From: Deinandra increscens subsp. villosa
Taxonomy: Eukaryota > Streptophyta > Magnoliopsida > Asterales > Asteraceae
Direction of reading: 5' to 3'
Assembly: GCA_039602395.1 (NCBI GenBank)
Contig: JBCNJP010000025.1
Location: forward strand, 43,812,922 to 43,876,921
Length of the DNA: 64,000 bases
Below the pieces are notes generated by a model. The model did not search any database and was not told the DNA's origin. It saw only the letters and a list, made by a program, of their open reading frames with translations. Shown one piece after another: positions 42,041 to 54,116 of the stretch. Every line of letters begins with the position of its first letter. Positions within the stretch are counted from its first letter, which is position 1. The position numbers were made by a program, and so were the translations under genes.

Positions 42041-45000
42041 TGTTACACCCCGCACAAAACCAGGTCAACCTCGTAACTTTGACTTTTACTTAGCGTTAAT
42101 TAATACGTGCTTAATCGTTATTATGTGTTAATTGTGTGTTTAATTATATATATATTAGTAACATGTATATATAAACGTCTAAAATAATTTCCCGAGTTTG
42201 TATCAACAACCTTTGTCCGTTTTGAAAATCAAGAAAGTCCATTGTGGACTTAATGGAATTTTAATAACAAGAAAAATATATAAAACGTAACTTTTATATA
42301 TTCTCCGCCGGTGTCCGGACTGACTGTCCGACACGTCAAAGATTAAAATAACTTTTAATTTATCAAAAGTTTGTCAAGACTTGAACCCTTTAACCCGTTT
42401 CACTCCGAAAAATCCGAACATCAACTGAAAGCCGAAACCGTAACCCCGTTGGGCCCACTCAGGCCCAACAGTCGCAGAACTTCTCCGTTTGACCCAGAAT
42501 TTTTACCGAAGACTCAGGACAACCTAACGAGCGTTTTGACATAACCCGCCAACCCGTAACCCGACCCAAAGCCCGGCCTAATAACCAAACCATGGACCGA
42601 ACCGGCCCAACAAGTCCGACCGACGACCGGCCTGATTCGGCCCGCGATCTGGCCCGGTCCGCCCCGGCCCAACCGGCCCAAACTCTTTTTTTCATTGTTG
42701 GTCCAATTAATTTAGCCCAAGTTTTTATAAATTAAGCCCAAGTAATTTATTTAAAAGTCCACCACCTTTGTAGTTTTATAGAAACCAAAAATAATTATTT
42801 ATTTTCCAAACTTTTTATAAACTTTTACTTAGCCCTTTTTTATACCAACCCATGGACTTTTATAAATTTTTGGAACCTTGGATCACCTTCCATTTTTATA
42901 AAGACTCTCCAACATTTTATAAAAATCACCTACAACTCTTTTATTTAATTATTTTAATTCAAAATTAAAATGAATAATTAGTTGTCAAAAAGTAATTAAC
43001 CATTGGTCAATAAACCTCATTTTGAGTATAAATAAGAGGCATGGGGCTAGACATTTCCCTTGCACCAACACCCATCTGCCTTCTACTCTCTCCCTCTCCC
43101 TCTCGGTCATCGTAGCCCCTCCTCCCCTCCTCCTTTCGGCCACCGCCGAACCACCATCGAGCCACCACTTAGCCACCGTGAAACGCCCCTCCTTCTACTC
43201 TTTTGTGAGTAGTTTTTTTTTTGGAACGGCAGTAAGTATTATTAAAAAAAAAGCTCAAAAGAGCAAAATTACAAAGATAACAAAGGATTACTCATCCAGT
43301 CAGTCCAACGAATCATAGCCTTGTCGTTCTAGACGAGTACCAAGAAAAAGAATACAAAATAATAGAATCAACTAAACTATCGTTCCAAGATTTGTCCGAG
43401 TGATAAATCATATTATTACGGGTCTTCCAAATAATCCACCAAGAAGTATAGAAAATCGTGAGAATCACATCTTTCTTTAATCTCTTTACTTTAGCATCTT
43501 CAATAACTTTCAGCAGATCACGTGGAGGAGCCGGTGCAAGCCAAGCAACATCCAACCAAATTTTGATACGCTCCATGACTCTGACAAACAGGTTACACTC
43601 ACCAAAAACATGATCAGTAGATTCCGGTCTTATATTGCAAATGGGACAAATGATCGAATCAAGTTCCAACCCACGTTTAGATAAGTTTACACGAGTGGGA
43701 ATTCGATCTAATAAAATACGCCAAATAACAATATTAACTTTTTTAGGAACGTACCTTAGCCATCTTGTCTCAAACTCACCTCGTCGGAAGACGAATATCA
43801 TCAATGTGATTTCTGATCGATTTAACTGAAAAATCCGTTTCACCATTTAAGTGCCACGTCCACCTGTCATTACCTTTATCAAGAGTAATATTAGATAACC
43901 TTTCGTTGAACAAGTCCAACTGCTCTGTTTCAACTCCACCTCGGATATCTCTCCGCCAAGACCACTTCCAACTGACACCATCCCAAAATTCACGAACAAG
44001 ACCTTCCTTGTTACAAGAAAGCGCAAAAAGACGAGGGAAATGAAAAGATAAAGGACAATGATCAACCCAAGTATCTTTCCAAAATTTCGTATCATTGCCA
44101 CATCCAACTTGTTTTCTGCACACGTTTTTAGGAATGGTATTCGTTTTATAGCATAGATCGCAAGCTTTCATGATCCTAGTCCACATGCTAGAGTAATTAC
44201 CAATGTTAGCACCATGGATCGCTTTTATTAATCGAGCCCATAAGTCATTCCCACAATTAAGAAATCTCCATCGCCATTTGAATAAAAGAGCCCTGTTCAT
44301 TGCAAATAGGCTCCCAACGCCGAGCCCACCATGTTCCTTTTTAGCGAGAACGAGATCCCATTTAACCCACGAAATTTTTTCTATCTTTATCATTGAAGCC
44401 CCAAAAGAACCTAGATCGAATCGTCTCCAATGTGTTATTAACTTTTTTAGGCACCGGAAACATAGAAAAATAATATGAACCAATAGAACCCAAGACCGAG
44501 GTGACAAGAGTTGCTCTTCCTCCTATAGACAAGAGGTTTCTCTTCCATTTATTGAGACGTTTATTAAATTTTTCGAAGATGATACCCCAATTGGCGATGC
44601 GAGACATATTTTGACCAACAGGAAGACCAAGGTAGGTAAAAGGCAAGCAATCCGACTTACATCCCGCAATTTTTGCCATCCGAATGGAATCTTCAGGAAG
44701 AACCCCTATCCCGTAAATAGAGGATTTCTGAAAGTTTATAGCAAGACCAGAAGCTCTGTGAAAAAGTTTGAGGATCCTCACTAAGTTAGACACATTGTCA
44801 TTAGACCATTGACCCACAACGATAGCATCGTCCGCGTAAAAAAGATGAGAAACATTCACGTCTTTAATTCGGATGCCTTTAAATAACCCCGCTTCAACAG
44901 CGTCTTCTAAGAAAACGTGTAACCCTTCCATAATGAAAAGGAAAAGAAAAGGGGCCATGGGGTCACCTTGACGGAGGCCTTTACCAATATTAAATTCCTC

Positions 45001-48000
45001 CGAAGGACTACCATTAATCAAAACCGAAGATCTCGTCGAGGATAAACACGCCCTCACCCAACCTCTCCATTTGTAGCCAAAGCCCATAAAATTAAGCATA
45101 GTATCAAGAAAATCCCAAGAAACCGAATCATAGGCCTTAGCGAAATCAATTTTAAAAAGAAGGAGACTTTTTTTCTTGAATTTGAACCAATCAACAATTT
45201 CGTTAAGCATTAAAGGACCATCCAATATTTGGCGACTTCTAATGAAAGCGGATTGTTCTTGACTAATAACCTGGCCAATTACTTTAGACATTCGGTTCGC
45301 CATGATCTTAGCGATAATTTTATACTGTAAGCCCACTAGACTAATGGGCCTGTAATCCGAAAAAGAAACTGGGCTATGAATCTTGGGAAGTAAGGAGATA
45401 AACGAAGCATTGCACCCCAAAGGGATTTGGGCCGATTCAAAAAACTCGATAACAAAAGCCCTAATGTCATCCTTCAACATCTCCCAGTATTTCTTGACGA
45501 ACCCAAAAGAGAAACCATCCGGGCCCGGAGCTTTTTCGGAACCGCAATCCCAAATGGCCGCTTTAATTTCATCAACGGAAGGAAGCAATTCAATAGAGGC
45601 TCTATCGTGATCAGATAGGGATCTAAACCTAACACTTTTGTTAATCACCTTTAGATCATTCCCGCTTTTGAATTTATCCGCAAAATACGACACAAACGCT
45701 TTTTTAATCTCCTTCGGATCTTCAACCCAAGCGCCATCAACTTTTAACCCGTTAATAGCCAATTTACGTCCTTTAGAGTTAATCACACCATGAAAAAATT
45801 TTGAATTTTCATCGCCAAACTTGCCTCATCTGATTTTATCTTTTTGAGCTAAGTCATCTCGCAAAGGTTTTTCAATGTCCTCAATTTTCTTAAGAATAGC
45901 TAAACGTCGATTTAACAAGGCCTCGTTACCTTTCTATACTTAGAAAAATCACCCAAACACCTCAAGTCTTGATATAAACTTTAATCAACCAACTTCTTTC
46001 TCTAATCCTCTAACAACCAACACTTGGGTTAATAATACAAGTGACTTGATCTAACATATTTTGGTGCCTTAGAGCTTAAAATAACCAAGATATGACGTTA
46101 TACACTCAAGAAACCAATTTGGGAGTATTGTGTATAAAAACCTAGATCATTTATATTATATTTTGCATTTACTTACTTGTTATTTACATACTTGCAATTT
46201 ATTTACTTGTTGTCTATATTTCTTGGTCCTAACACTAATGTGTTAGTAGATTTGTCCTAATACTTCAAGTATTAGTAAGATTTGTTCCCTTGGTGAACAT
46301 AAAGGTCCTAGCTTTGGCTAGTAGATTATTTATTTTTACTTGTTGCATATACTAACTCATGACTTAAATAAATAATCTAACAACTATAACTTGTTAAAAA
46401 CAAACCCTTGACTTAATCCTAGCACTTATGTGTTAGTAGAAATCTTAATAAGTCATGGAAATATAAAACATAATCACTTGACAAGTTAGATAACCAAACT
46501 AAAACCTTGGAATTAATTTTGATAAACAAAGACTTGTTTAAAAAATTAATAAATCAAATGTTCCTAAAGACATGGAATATTTGTATTTTTGGACTTTAAA
46601 AAGACTTGGATTTTATTAAATAATCTCAAGTCAACTTGTTATAAAATATATTTATTTTATAAAACTAGTCACCCAAAACTAAAGACTTTAATGTGTTGGT
46701 GAATTTATTTCACCAAAACACTTAAAAAAGATTTTTTAAGTTTACTAAATCTAGTAAAAATGCATTTACTATCACCTCATTTATATCTAATCATTTGGAC
46801 TTTATTACATAGATTTTAACTATAAAAAGGCATCTTTTATAAACCTTGATCAAGCCCAAAAAAAAAGTCTAGTTTCAAGTTAGTGATTTTTATAAGATAA
46901 AATACAACTTTTATTTACAAAAATGAACCAAAAACTTCTGCGGATCAGATCTGATCCCGACACCATTTCGACAAATACTTTTGATGTTTTAAATAAGCCA
47001 AAGTGACCGGAATAGAAAAACGTTGCGTAGGGAGAAAACCGGGATCAAAACAGATTAATACGCAACGCGAAAACTCAATTGCAGTGATTTATTTCAAAAC
47101 CGACCAAGAATATATTTTAAGACTTGAAACAAACTTAAAGGTTTATTCTTAACATTTTCCTAAAATATATAAAGTCCAAACGCGATAGAAATCTATTTAT
47201 TTAAATAAAAACCGGTGACTACGTTTTCCACAACTTAAAATAAATATTTTAGTTATAAAATATTTAAACGTTTCGATGCCAAATATTTTTACTTGGAAAA
47301 TAATCATTGACGATTTATAAATAAAAACGTTCGCATTTCAAGTGTTAACGTAAAACGCTTTCGACGTTTTTAACGTCAAATAATTATATTAAACATAAAA
47401 TTATTTCAACCCTTGTAATTTTAACTTAGTAATAATGGTCATCTTAACTTAACATAATTATAGTTTTTGTCAAATGAATTTATAAAATCTTTTATAAAAG
47501 TATAAGGATAAATACAAAAACTTGTATTTATTTTTAAACAACTTATACTATTTAAATAAACCTTGACATATTTTTACTTGAAAATAATTTCTATAATTAT
47601 TTTGCCAAATAATTATAAAAAGGTTTAAGTCATGATATATATAAATCTATCTATAAATAATAATAGACATTATTATTTATTTCAATGTTTAAAACTTGGT
47701 TGATTTCTTGAGTTAAATTGATTTCGTCGATTTATTTAACTTTCCTTATATTTATTTTGACATAAATATAATTATCGATTTCGTATATTTATTTGAGCAA
47801 TAAATTATCCAACGAACTTTCAAAACCAATACAAACGGGACATTATATCAAGACTTGACCGGTATCGTTGGGTGACGTTAACGTTACTCAATGATCAAAG
47901 ACCGTACACATGCAACTTGTTTATTTATACTTATTAGGACGTTACGTGCTTTCGTCCGGGCTTTCCATATCACTTGCATTACCATTTCGCCTTGCTTGAG

Positions 48001-48816
48001 GTGAGTCTCGCGACCCCTTTCCTTTAAATTGTTTTAATACTTTGTGGGAGAAATCATGAATCAAAACTGTTTTATACTTGATATATCGGTCGAACTGTAA
48101 CTTGCCGTATGATTAAATGTTCTTTACTTACCCTGCAAATGAGTACATTTCGTTACATAACGAATTGTCACAAATCCCACTATTAATTGAATTTGATTAG
48201 TTTTGTTCGAAACGGTAACTAGTGAATAGATCTATTTGGGTTAACAACCCTACTTGATTGGTAGCTCCAATCCCGACGTGTGCATTTGTCGAGTAGTACA
48301 CGCCAGTTATTATTGTTCCATTTCAGTATCTTTAGGGAAGATGCTATGAGTGGGTAAATCTGTTAGTTTCAAATTCAAAGTTCATTGTTAATCATTACAT
48401 CACGGTGACCATATTATTATCTTGTATGCCATAAACCATTTATAAACTATTTGTAGAGTCTTAAACCTGTGAACTCACCAACTTTATGTTGACCCTTTTA
48501 AGCTCATGATTTCTCAGGTAACTAAAGGACGAACGCGGTGCAAACGGGTATTCTAAACTCCATCGGACCTCTTGCTCGCGATGGAATCATAGCCCCTTTA
48601 TATTTTATTAAACATTTCAAGTGCTTTAAGTATTTCCTTTCAAAGACATATTTCTATTAGTACGATTTGTAAAACAATGTCATTATCACCACATTTTCCA
48701 CTGCAATCTAAATGACGTATTGTTATCTTTATTATACTTGCAAATTGTTATATGTATCCACGACTATGATTTCATGACGTCACACGCCTCCGTTCTCGAA
48801 AGTTCAGGGTGTGACA
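42041..48816 (+). mobile_element. Chromovirus family-2 LTR (about 4 kb) split by a LINE
   Basis: Starts TGTTACACCCC at 42041 and ends AGGGTGTGACA at 48816, followed by a primer-binding site. The LINE at 43213-45929 removed, ~4.06 kb remain. A TATA box GAGTATAAATAAG (~43025) precedes a pyrimidine-rich, UTR-like stretch. AATAGATCTATT (48225-48236) and CCTGTGAACTCACCAAC (48467) are the conserved islands. It serves as the 3' LTR of the integrase at 40618 and the 5' LTR of the gag-pol at 49065, so two internal regions appear to share it. Whether 45930-47640 is truly LTR cannot be proven without a second full copy. Confidence 0.65.
43213..45929 (-). pseudogene. 5'-truncated L1-type LINE: reverse transcriptase and zf-RVT domains
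   Basis: Minus-strand frame 45786-44362 (474 codons) is a non-LTR RT with EKAPGPDGFSFGFVKKYW, SDYRPISLVGLQYKIIAKI, FKIDFAKAYDSVSWDFL, GLRQGDPMAPFLFLF and the catalytic FYADDAIVVG. A frame shift near 44400-44500 leads to 44507-43776 (HGGLGVGSLFAMNRALLFKW), and another to 43846-43313 with the zf-RVT type WRILLDRIPTRVNLSKRG and CPICNIRPESTDHVF. Coding similarity continues upstream without an ATG to ~45929, where the endonuclease domain would start; 5' truncation is usual for LINEs. A T run at 43213-43222 is the poly(A) tail on minus. Flanking duplications are not clear. LINEs insert by target-primed reverse transcription. Confidence 0.9.
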
Positions 48817-48819
48817 TAT

Positions 48820-48831
48820 TGGTATCAGAGC
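48820..48831 (+). other. Primer-binding site, second chromovirus
   Basis: TGGTATCAGAGC, exact complement to the tRNA-iMet 3' region, 3 nt after the LTR end. Confidence 0.9.
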
Positions 48832-49064
48832 CGTGATTATAGCGAACTAGGTTTTGAAAAGTCAAAACAAAAACAAAACCTGGACTATGACCCGCTCTGA
48901 GAATACCGTTTGCACGCAAGATCGCCACTATTGGTAACAAGTTACTTTAGTTTACTTAATCATTACCATACGTGTAAGATTTAAAATTCTTGCTTAATTT
49001 TTGCATACATTTTATGATTACATTGTGCTAACACCACTTTTCCTTGGAACTTGTTGTCGCAGTG

Positions 49065-49910
49065 ATGACTTCCGGCCGCGAAGTCATTTGCATCACGAGC
49101 TCTGGGGAAGAGACCCCGCCGTCATCACCGGAGTACACACCATCACCGATGGACTATGTCCCACCAGACACCCCACCTGAGAGTCCCGTGCCAGGGTCAG
49201 CTGCTGCTCTGTTCCCTCATCCTTTGCCGCGTGTGTCTGATGATTCGGAGGAGCCAACCGAGGAGGTAGCTGCTGACGCGACTGCCGCCGATCCAGCCAG
49301 AGAGATGCCACCTACTACTGCACAGGATCCCGACCCCACCCCGGGACGTGCGAGGTCCATCTGGTCGTATCTTCGCGGCTTTCGTGGTGGACGACGGGCC
49401 TTCACTGCCCGCAAGAGGACTGGTCTTCCCCGCCATTCTCCCTCCCCTGAGGGGCCTGCCCTCAAAAGGTAGCGCCTCTCCATGCTCCCCCACTTTGCTA
49501 GGATGCGTGACACCGTTCGCCTCTGGAGGACGCGCGAGGGACTCCCGAGCACCTATGAGCCTGGAGAGTCATCATCCATGGGAGCCGCTCGACAGGCCGC
49601 CACCGCCCAGTTTTGCCCGTTTACGGGAGAGCCTCTAGAGGATAGTGTTCCTCTCCTGGTCACTCGCTTGATCAACTACGAGCAGGGACTAGAGACTGTC
49701 GAGGAGCGCGTCGACCAGCGCGCGACCGTGACGAGCTTTGACCTCCTCGAGGCCAGAGTTCGCAGCTTGGAGGATTCTAGGACTGTCACCCAGGGCGCCA
49801 TGGACTCCCTCCATGCTAACTTGACCGGCACTAGCATCGTTGCCGCCAACAACTCGATCGACGTCGAGTTATTACAGATGAGAGCTGCTACTCTCGAGGC
49901 TCAGGCATGA
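49065..49910 (+). pseudogene. Leader ORF upstream of chromovirus gag, one amber codon
   Basis: ATG at 49065 opens a frame of ~281 codons interrupted by a single TAG at 49470-49472. The N-terminal third is acidic and proline-rich (SPEYTPSPMDYVPPDTPPES), then a basic patch (GGRRAFTARKRTGLPRH). The C-terminal third is helical and coiled-coil-like (VTSFDLLEARVRSLEDSRTV). G+C is markedly higher than in flanking DNA. No known domain. It lies between primer-binding site and gag, where most chromoviruses have only a short leader, and the hybrid element at 38260 lacks it. Possibly a captured host gene or a lineage-specific accessory protein; role unknown. Confidence 0.55.
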
Positions 49911-49912
49911 CA

Positions 49913-50322
49913 ACTCCTTTCCTTCCTAGCTTTCTTGGCTTTGATTGCTGGTGCATTTGCCCCACCTCCTGGACCTCACTTTTAGGTTGTTAGATGGACC
50001 TACCCTAACCCTATTTTGGCCGCCATTTTATTAGTAAATCATGTATGTATTTGTTGGGATTGCACTCCCACTAGCTACTTTAACTTCACCTTTTGTATGA
50101 TTTATAACTAATATGGCGTCATGGTATGTATCTTTGGTTTATCTTATCATGTTATGTGGTTGTGTTTATTCTTATGTTCATGTTGTGATTCTGACTTACA
50201 CTTGCATGTATTGGTATCTATGATGTGTCGTGGTTGTTATTCTCGAGCTTGCAATAACCCCATTTTCATGTTATCTAAAACGACTGTTTCTTTATGTTGA
50301 CATTGAAACTTAAAGCAGAAAC
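49913..50322. other. Spacer between leader ORF and gag
   Basis: Non-coding, T-rich, no terminator or promoter recognised. It resembles intronic sequence (pyrimidine-rich, ending AAAGCAGAAACATG at gag), so splicing from the leader to gag is conceivable. Confidence 0.4.
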
Positions 50323-51460
50323 ATGCCGCCTAGACGTAGTGCCAGGACCTCATCACCTCCACCACCATTGAGTGCTGCCGAAATTGAGGCAATGATCAAT
50401 GAACATGTGGCTGAGATCATAGCCCGCAAGCGAAGTCGAACGAAACCATGATCGATAACCTGAGAATACACCACGTGGTAAGATTTTGACAATTCCAATG
50501 TTAGAGGACATCGTGATTACAATCATCTTGATTTGTACTCCAACGTTTTAACATTGCAGGCCTACGTAACCGTTCATACAAGGACTTTATGAGCTGTAAA
50601 CCCACCAACTTCAGGGGCACAGAAGGTGCCATGGGTTTAATCCGTTGGTTTGAAAAGACGAAATCAGTTTTCCGCATAAGCAATTGTCCCGAAGGTTACA
50701 TGGTCAAGTACTCTACTTTCACTTTTACTGATGGAGCGTTAACTTGGTGGAACTCCCACGCTGACGCCATGGGAATAGACTTAGCTTACGCAACGACATG
50801 GGATGCACTCAAACAACTCCTGCGTGACAAGTATTGCCCGAGAGAAGAATTGCAGAGATTGGAAGCTGAGTTTGGAGTTTGGCAATGAATGGATCTGACA
50901 TCACTAGCTACACGAAGCGTTTTCGTGAACTTGCTCACCTTTGTTCAACAATGGTCACTCCGCCGTACAAGAAGATCGAACGTTATATTTGGGGTCTCGC
51001 ACCTCACATCCAGGGGAACGTTCTTTCCTCAAACCCGGCCACTTTTCAAGATGCTGTTCGTTTAGCTCACAGTTTGGTATACCAGGCCACACGTCAAGGT
51101 GTGACCTTTGGCAAGAAGAATTCTGAAGTCAAGACTCCCGAGGTTGGTGCTGCCACCTCGTCTGGAAAGAAGCCGGATAACAAGAGGAAGCGTAGTTTCT
51201 GGAAGAACAAGCCTGACAGGAACATTGAGAAAGCACCGGAGAAAGCACCCGAGCCGGCCAAAGTTTATGCTGCTATCGCTCCGGGTCAAGCACCCAAGAA
51301 GACGGGATATACCGGCAATGCACCCTTATGCTCCAAGTGCAATATCCACCACACTCTTAATTGTGGAAACGTTTATTGTGGACATTGCAAGGCCAAGGGC
51401 CACGTCACTCGCGACTGCCCGAGTCGTGCTTGCTTTGGCTGTGGTGCTACCGCCATTTGA
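50323..51460 (+). pseudogene. Chromovirus gag with zinc knuckles, frame-broken
   Basis: Begins MPPRRSARTSSPPPP, the typical start of this gag family. A stop near 50450 and a frame change precede the retrotransposon-gag core (YKDFMSCKPTNFRGTEGAMG, then ALTWWNSHADAMGIDL and LRDKYCPREELQRLE). A second shift at 50880 leads to ITSYTKRFRELAHLC, a lysine-rich linker, and the zinc knuckle CGHCKAKGHVTRDC (~51379-51418). A second knuckle CFGCGAT.. is split by a frameshift at ~51450. Gag packages element RNA in cytoplasmic particles. Confidence 0.85.
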
Positions 51461-54116
51461 AGAAGGATTGCCCGAAGACGAAGGATCAGAATCCCGGCCA
51501 GGCTAAGGGTAGAGTTTTCGTGCTCAATGCTAGAGACGCCCACCGCGACCCAAATACCGTGATGGCTACGTTTCTACTTAATAACCAGTTTGCTTCTGTA
51601 TTATTCGATACCGGTGCCGATAGAAGCTTTGTGTCCACTGATTTTAGCAAAACACTAGAAATCACTCCTGTTGCCTTAGACACTAAGTTCACTGTAGAAT
51701 TAGCAAATGGAGACTTAATAGAAACAAAAGAAGTATACCGAGATTGCTCGCTTGAACTCGCAGATCACGTATTTCACATTGACCTTTTTCCTGTCGACCT
51801 AGGAAGTTTTGATGTCGTTATTGGAATGGATTGGTTATCGAAGAATCTTGCTGAAATTGTTTGCCACGAGATATTGGTACGAGTGCCACTTTCAAACGGC
51901 AACACTCTTATCGTGCAAGGCGAGAAGAGTGGAACACCGCTAAACATCATATCATGTATGATGGCACATAAGTTCCTTCGAAAAGGATGTTATGCCCTCT
52001 TAGCCCATGTTACGGAGAGGAAGCCTAAGGAGAAGCGCATCGAGGATATCCCTACTGTCCGCGAATTTCCGGAAGTCTTTCCTGAAGACTTGCCTGGTCT
52101 CCCACCAACTCGACAAGTGGAATTTCGCATCGACTTGACGCCTGGAGCTGCACCTGTTGCTAGATCACCCTACCGTCTAGCACCTTCGGAAATGCAAGAG
52201 TTGTCTAACCAACTACAAGAGTTGTTAGATAAAGGCTTTATTCGACCAAGCCACTCGCCATGGGGAGCTCCTATTTTGTTTGTGAAGAAGAAGGATGGAA
52301 CATTTCGGATGTGTATCGACTTCAGGGAATTGAACAAGCTCACAGTAAAGAATCGGTACCCTCTCCCAAGGATCGACGATTTGTTCGATCAGCTTCAAGG
52401 ATCAAGTTACAACCCCAAGATTGACTTGAGATCCGGATACCATCAACTACGAGTTAGAGATGAAGATGTGTCGAAGACAGCGTTCAGAACACGCTATGGT
52501 CATTACGAGTTTCTCGTTATGCCTTTTGGTTTGACTAACGCCCCCGCCGTGTTCATGGACCTAATGAACCCCGTCTGCAAACCATACTTAGATAAATTTG
52601 TTATCGTGTTTATCGATGATATTCTCATATACTCTCGAAGCAAGGAAGAACACGAGCAACATTTGAGACTTATCTTGTAAATGCTGAAGAAAGAGGAACT
52701 GTACGTGAAGTTTTCCAAATGCGAATTTTGGATTCGCGAGGTACACTTTTTGGGTCATGTGATCAACGATAAGGGAATCCACGTCAATCCAGCCAAAGTG
52801 GAAGCTATCAAAGACTGGAGTACTCCTACTACTCCAACTGAGATACGCCAATTCTTTGGTCTCGCCGGTTATTATCGACGGTTTATCGAGGATTTTTCAA
52901 AGATAGCCCAACCCCTTACCGCACTAACTCAGAAGGACAAGAAGTACATTTGGGATGCAAAAGCAGACGAAGCATTTCAGAAGTTGAAGTAGAAGCTTTG
53001 CGATGCACCGATCTTATCCCCACCTGATGGAATCGATGATTTTGCAGTTTATTGTGATGCTTCGCATCAAGGATTAGGTTGCGTCTTAATGCAACGAGAG
53101 AAAGTCATCGCCTATGCCTCCCGTCAATTGAAGATTCATGAGAAGAACTACACAACCCATGATCTAGAGCTTGGAGCCGTCGTCTTCGCCCTCAAGATTT
53201 GGAGGCACTACCTCTATGGAACAAGATGCACCATATTCACTGATCATAAAAGCCTCCAGCACATCTTTGATCAGAAGGAATTGAATATGAGGCAACGTTG
53301 TTGGGTTGAATTGCTTAATGATTACGAATGCGAGATTTGATATCATCCTGGTAAGGCTAATGTAGTAGCCGATGCCTTAAGAAGAAAGGAACGCGTGAAA
53401 CCTCTCCGAGTAAGAGCATTAAGTATGACAATACGCTCGAACCTCAATTTGTAAATCCGCGTTGCACAAATTGAAGCCCTCAAGGAAGAGAATCTTAAGG
53501 ATGAATGCTTGCGAGGTATAGAGAAGCATTTGTTGGAGAAATCTGATGGAACCCTAAATTTCACGAACAGGTTATGGGTACCTAGCTATGGAAATTTGAG
53601 GAAGCTAGTGCTCGACGAAGCCCACAAGACTAGATATTCTATCCATCTAGGAGCCGACAAGATGTATCATGACTTAAAGGATCATTTCTGGTGGCCCAAC
53701 ATGAAGGCTGAGATAGCTACTTATGTTAGCAAGTGCCTAACTTGCTCAAAGGTCAAAGCGGAACATCAGAAACCTTCCGGTTTGTTGACACAACTAGAAA
53801 TCCCACAATGGAAATGGGAAGGAATATCTATGGACTTCATCACGAAGTTGCCAAAAGCCCGATCTGGCTGCGATGCCATTTGAGTGATTGTTGATCGACT
53901 GACTAAATCTGCTCATTTCTTGCCGATTAAGGAAACTGATAGTATGGAGAGAAGGACTAAGCTTTACCTAAAGGAAGTCGTCTCCCGACACGGAGTGCCC
54001 ACTTCTATCATATCTGATCGCGATAGTCGATTTACCACCAAGTTTTGGCAATCACTTCAGAAATCTTAGGGGACACGTCTTGACATGAGTACCGTTTACC
54101 ACCCTCAGACGGATGT
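51449..54116 (+). pseudogene. Chromovirus pol: protease, RT, RNase H, truncated integrase
   Basis: Protease with FDTGADRSFVSTDF (~51604), RT with FRMCIDFRELNKLTVKN, PKIDLRSGYHQLRV, MPFGLTNAPAVF and the FIDDI catalytic box (52609-52623), RNase H with YCDASHQGLG, DLELGAVVFALK and FTDHKSLQHIF, then the HHCC zinc finger and the first half of the DDE core. Stops at 52678, 52990, 53338, ~53451, 53881 and 54067 break it. Coding ends after YHPQTD at ~54116, where another element's LTR begins, so the catalytic glutamate, GPY/F and chromodomain are cut off. Protease, RT and RNase H make and mature the cDNA; this copy is inactive. Confidence 0.92.

Noticed and set aside
44203..45618. Plus-strand frames opposite the LINE reverse transcriptase
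   Set aside because: Shadows of the minus-strand coding sequence without domain similarity.
43213..45929. Target-site duplication for the LINE
   Set aside because: The best candidate flanks (CTACTC.. and CTAAGT..) agree at only a few bases, so no duplication is claimed.
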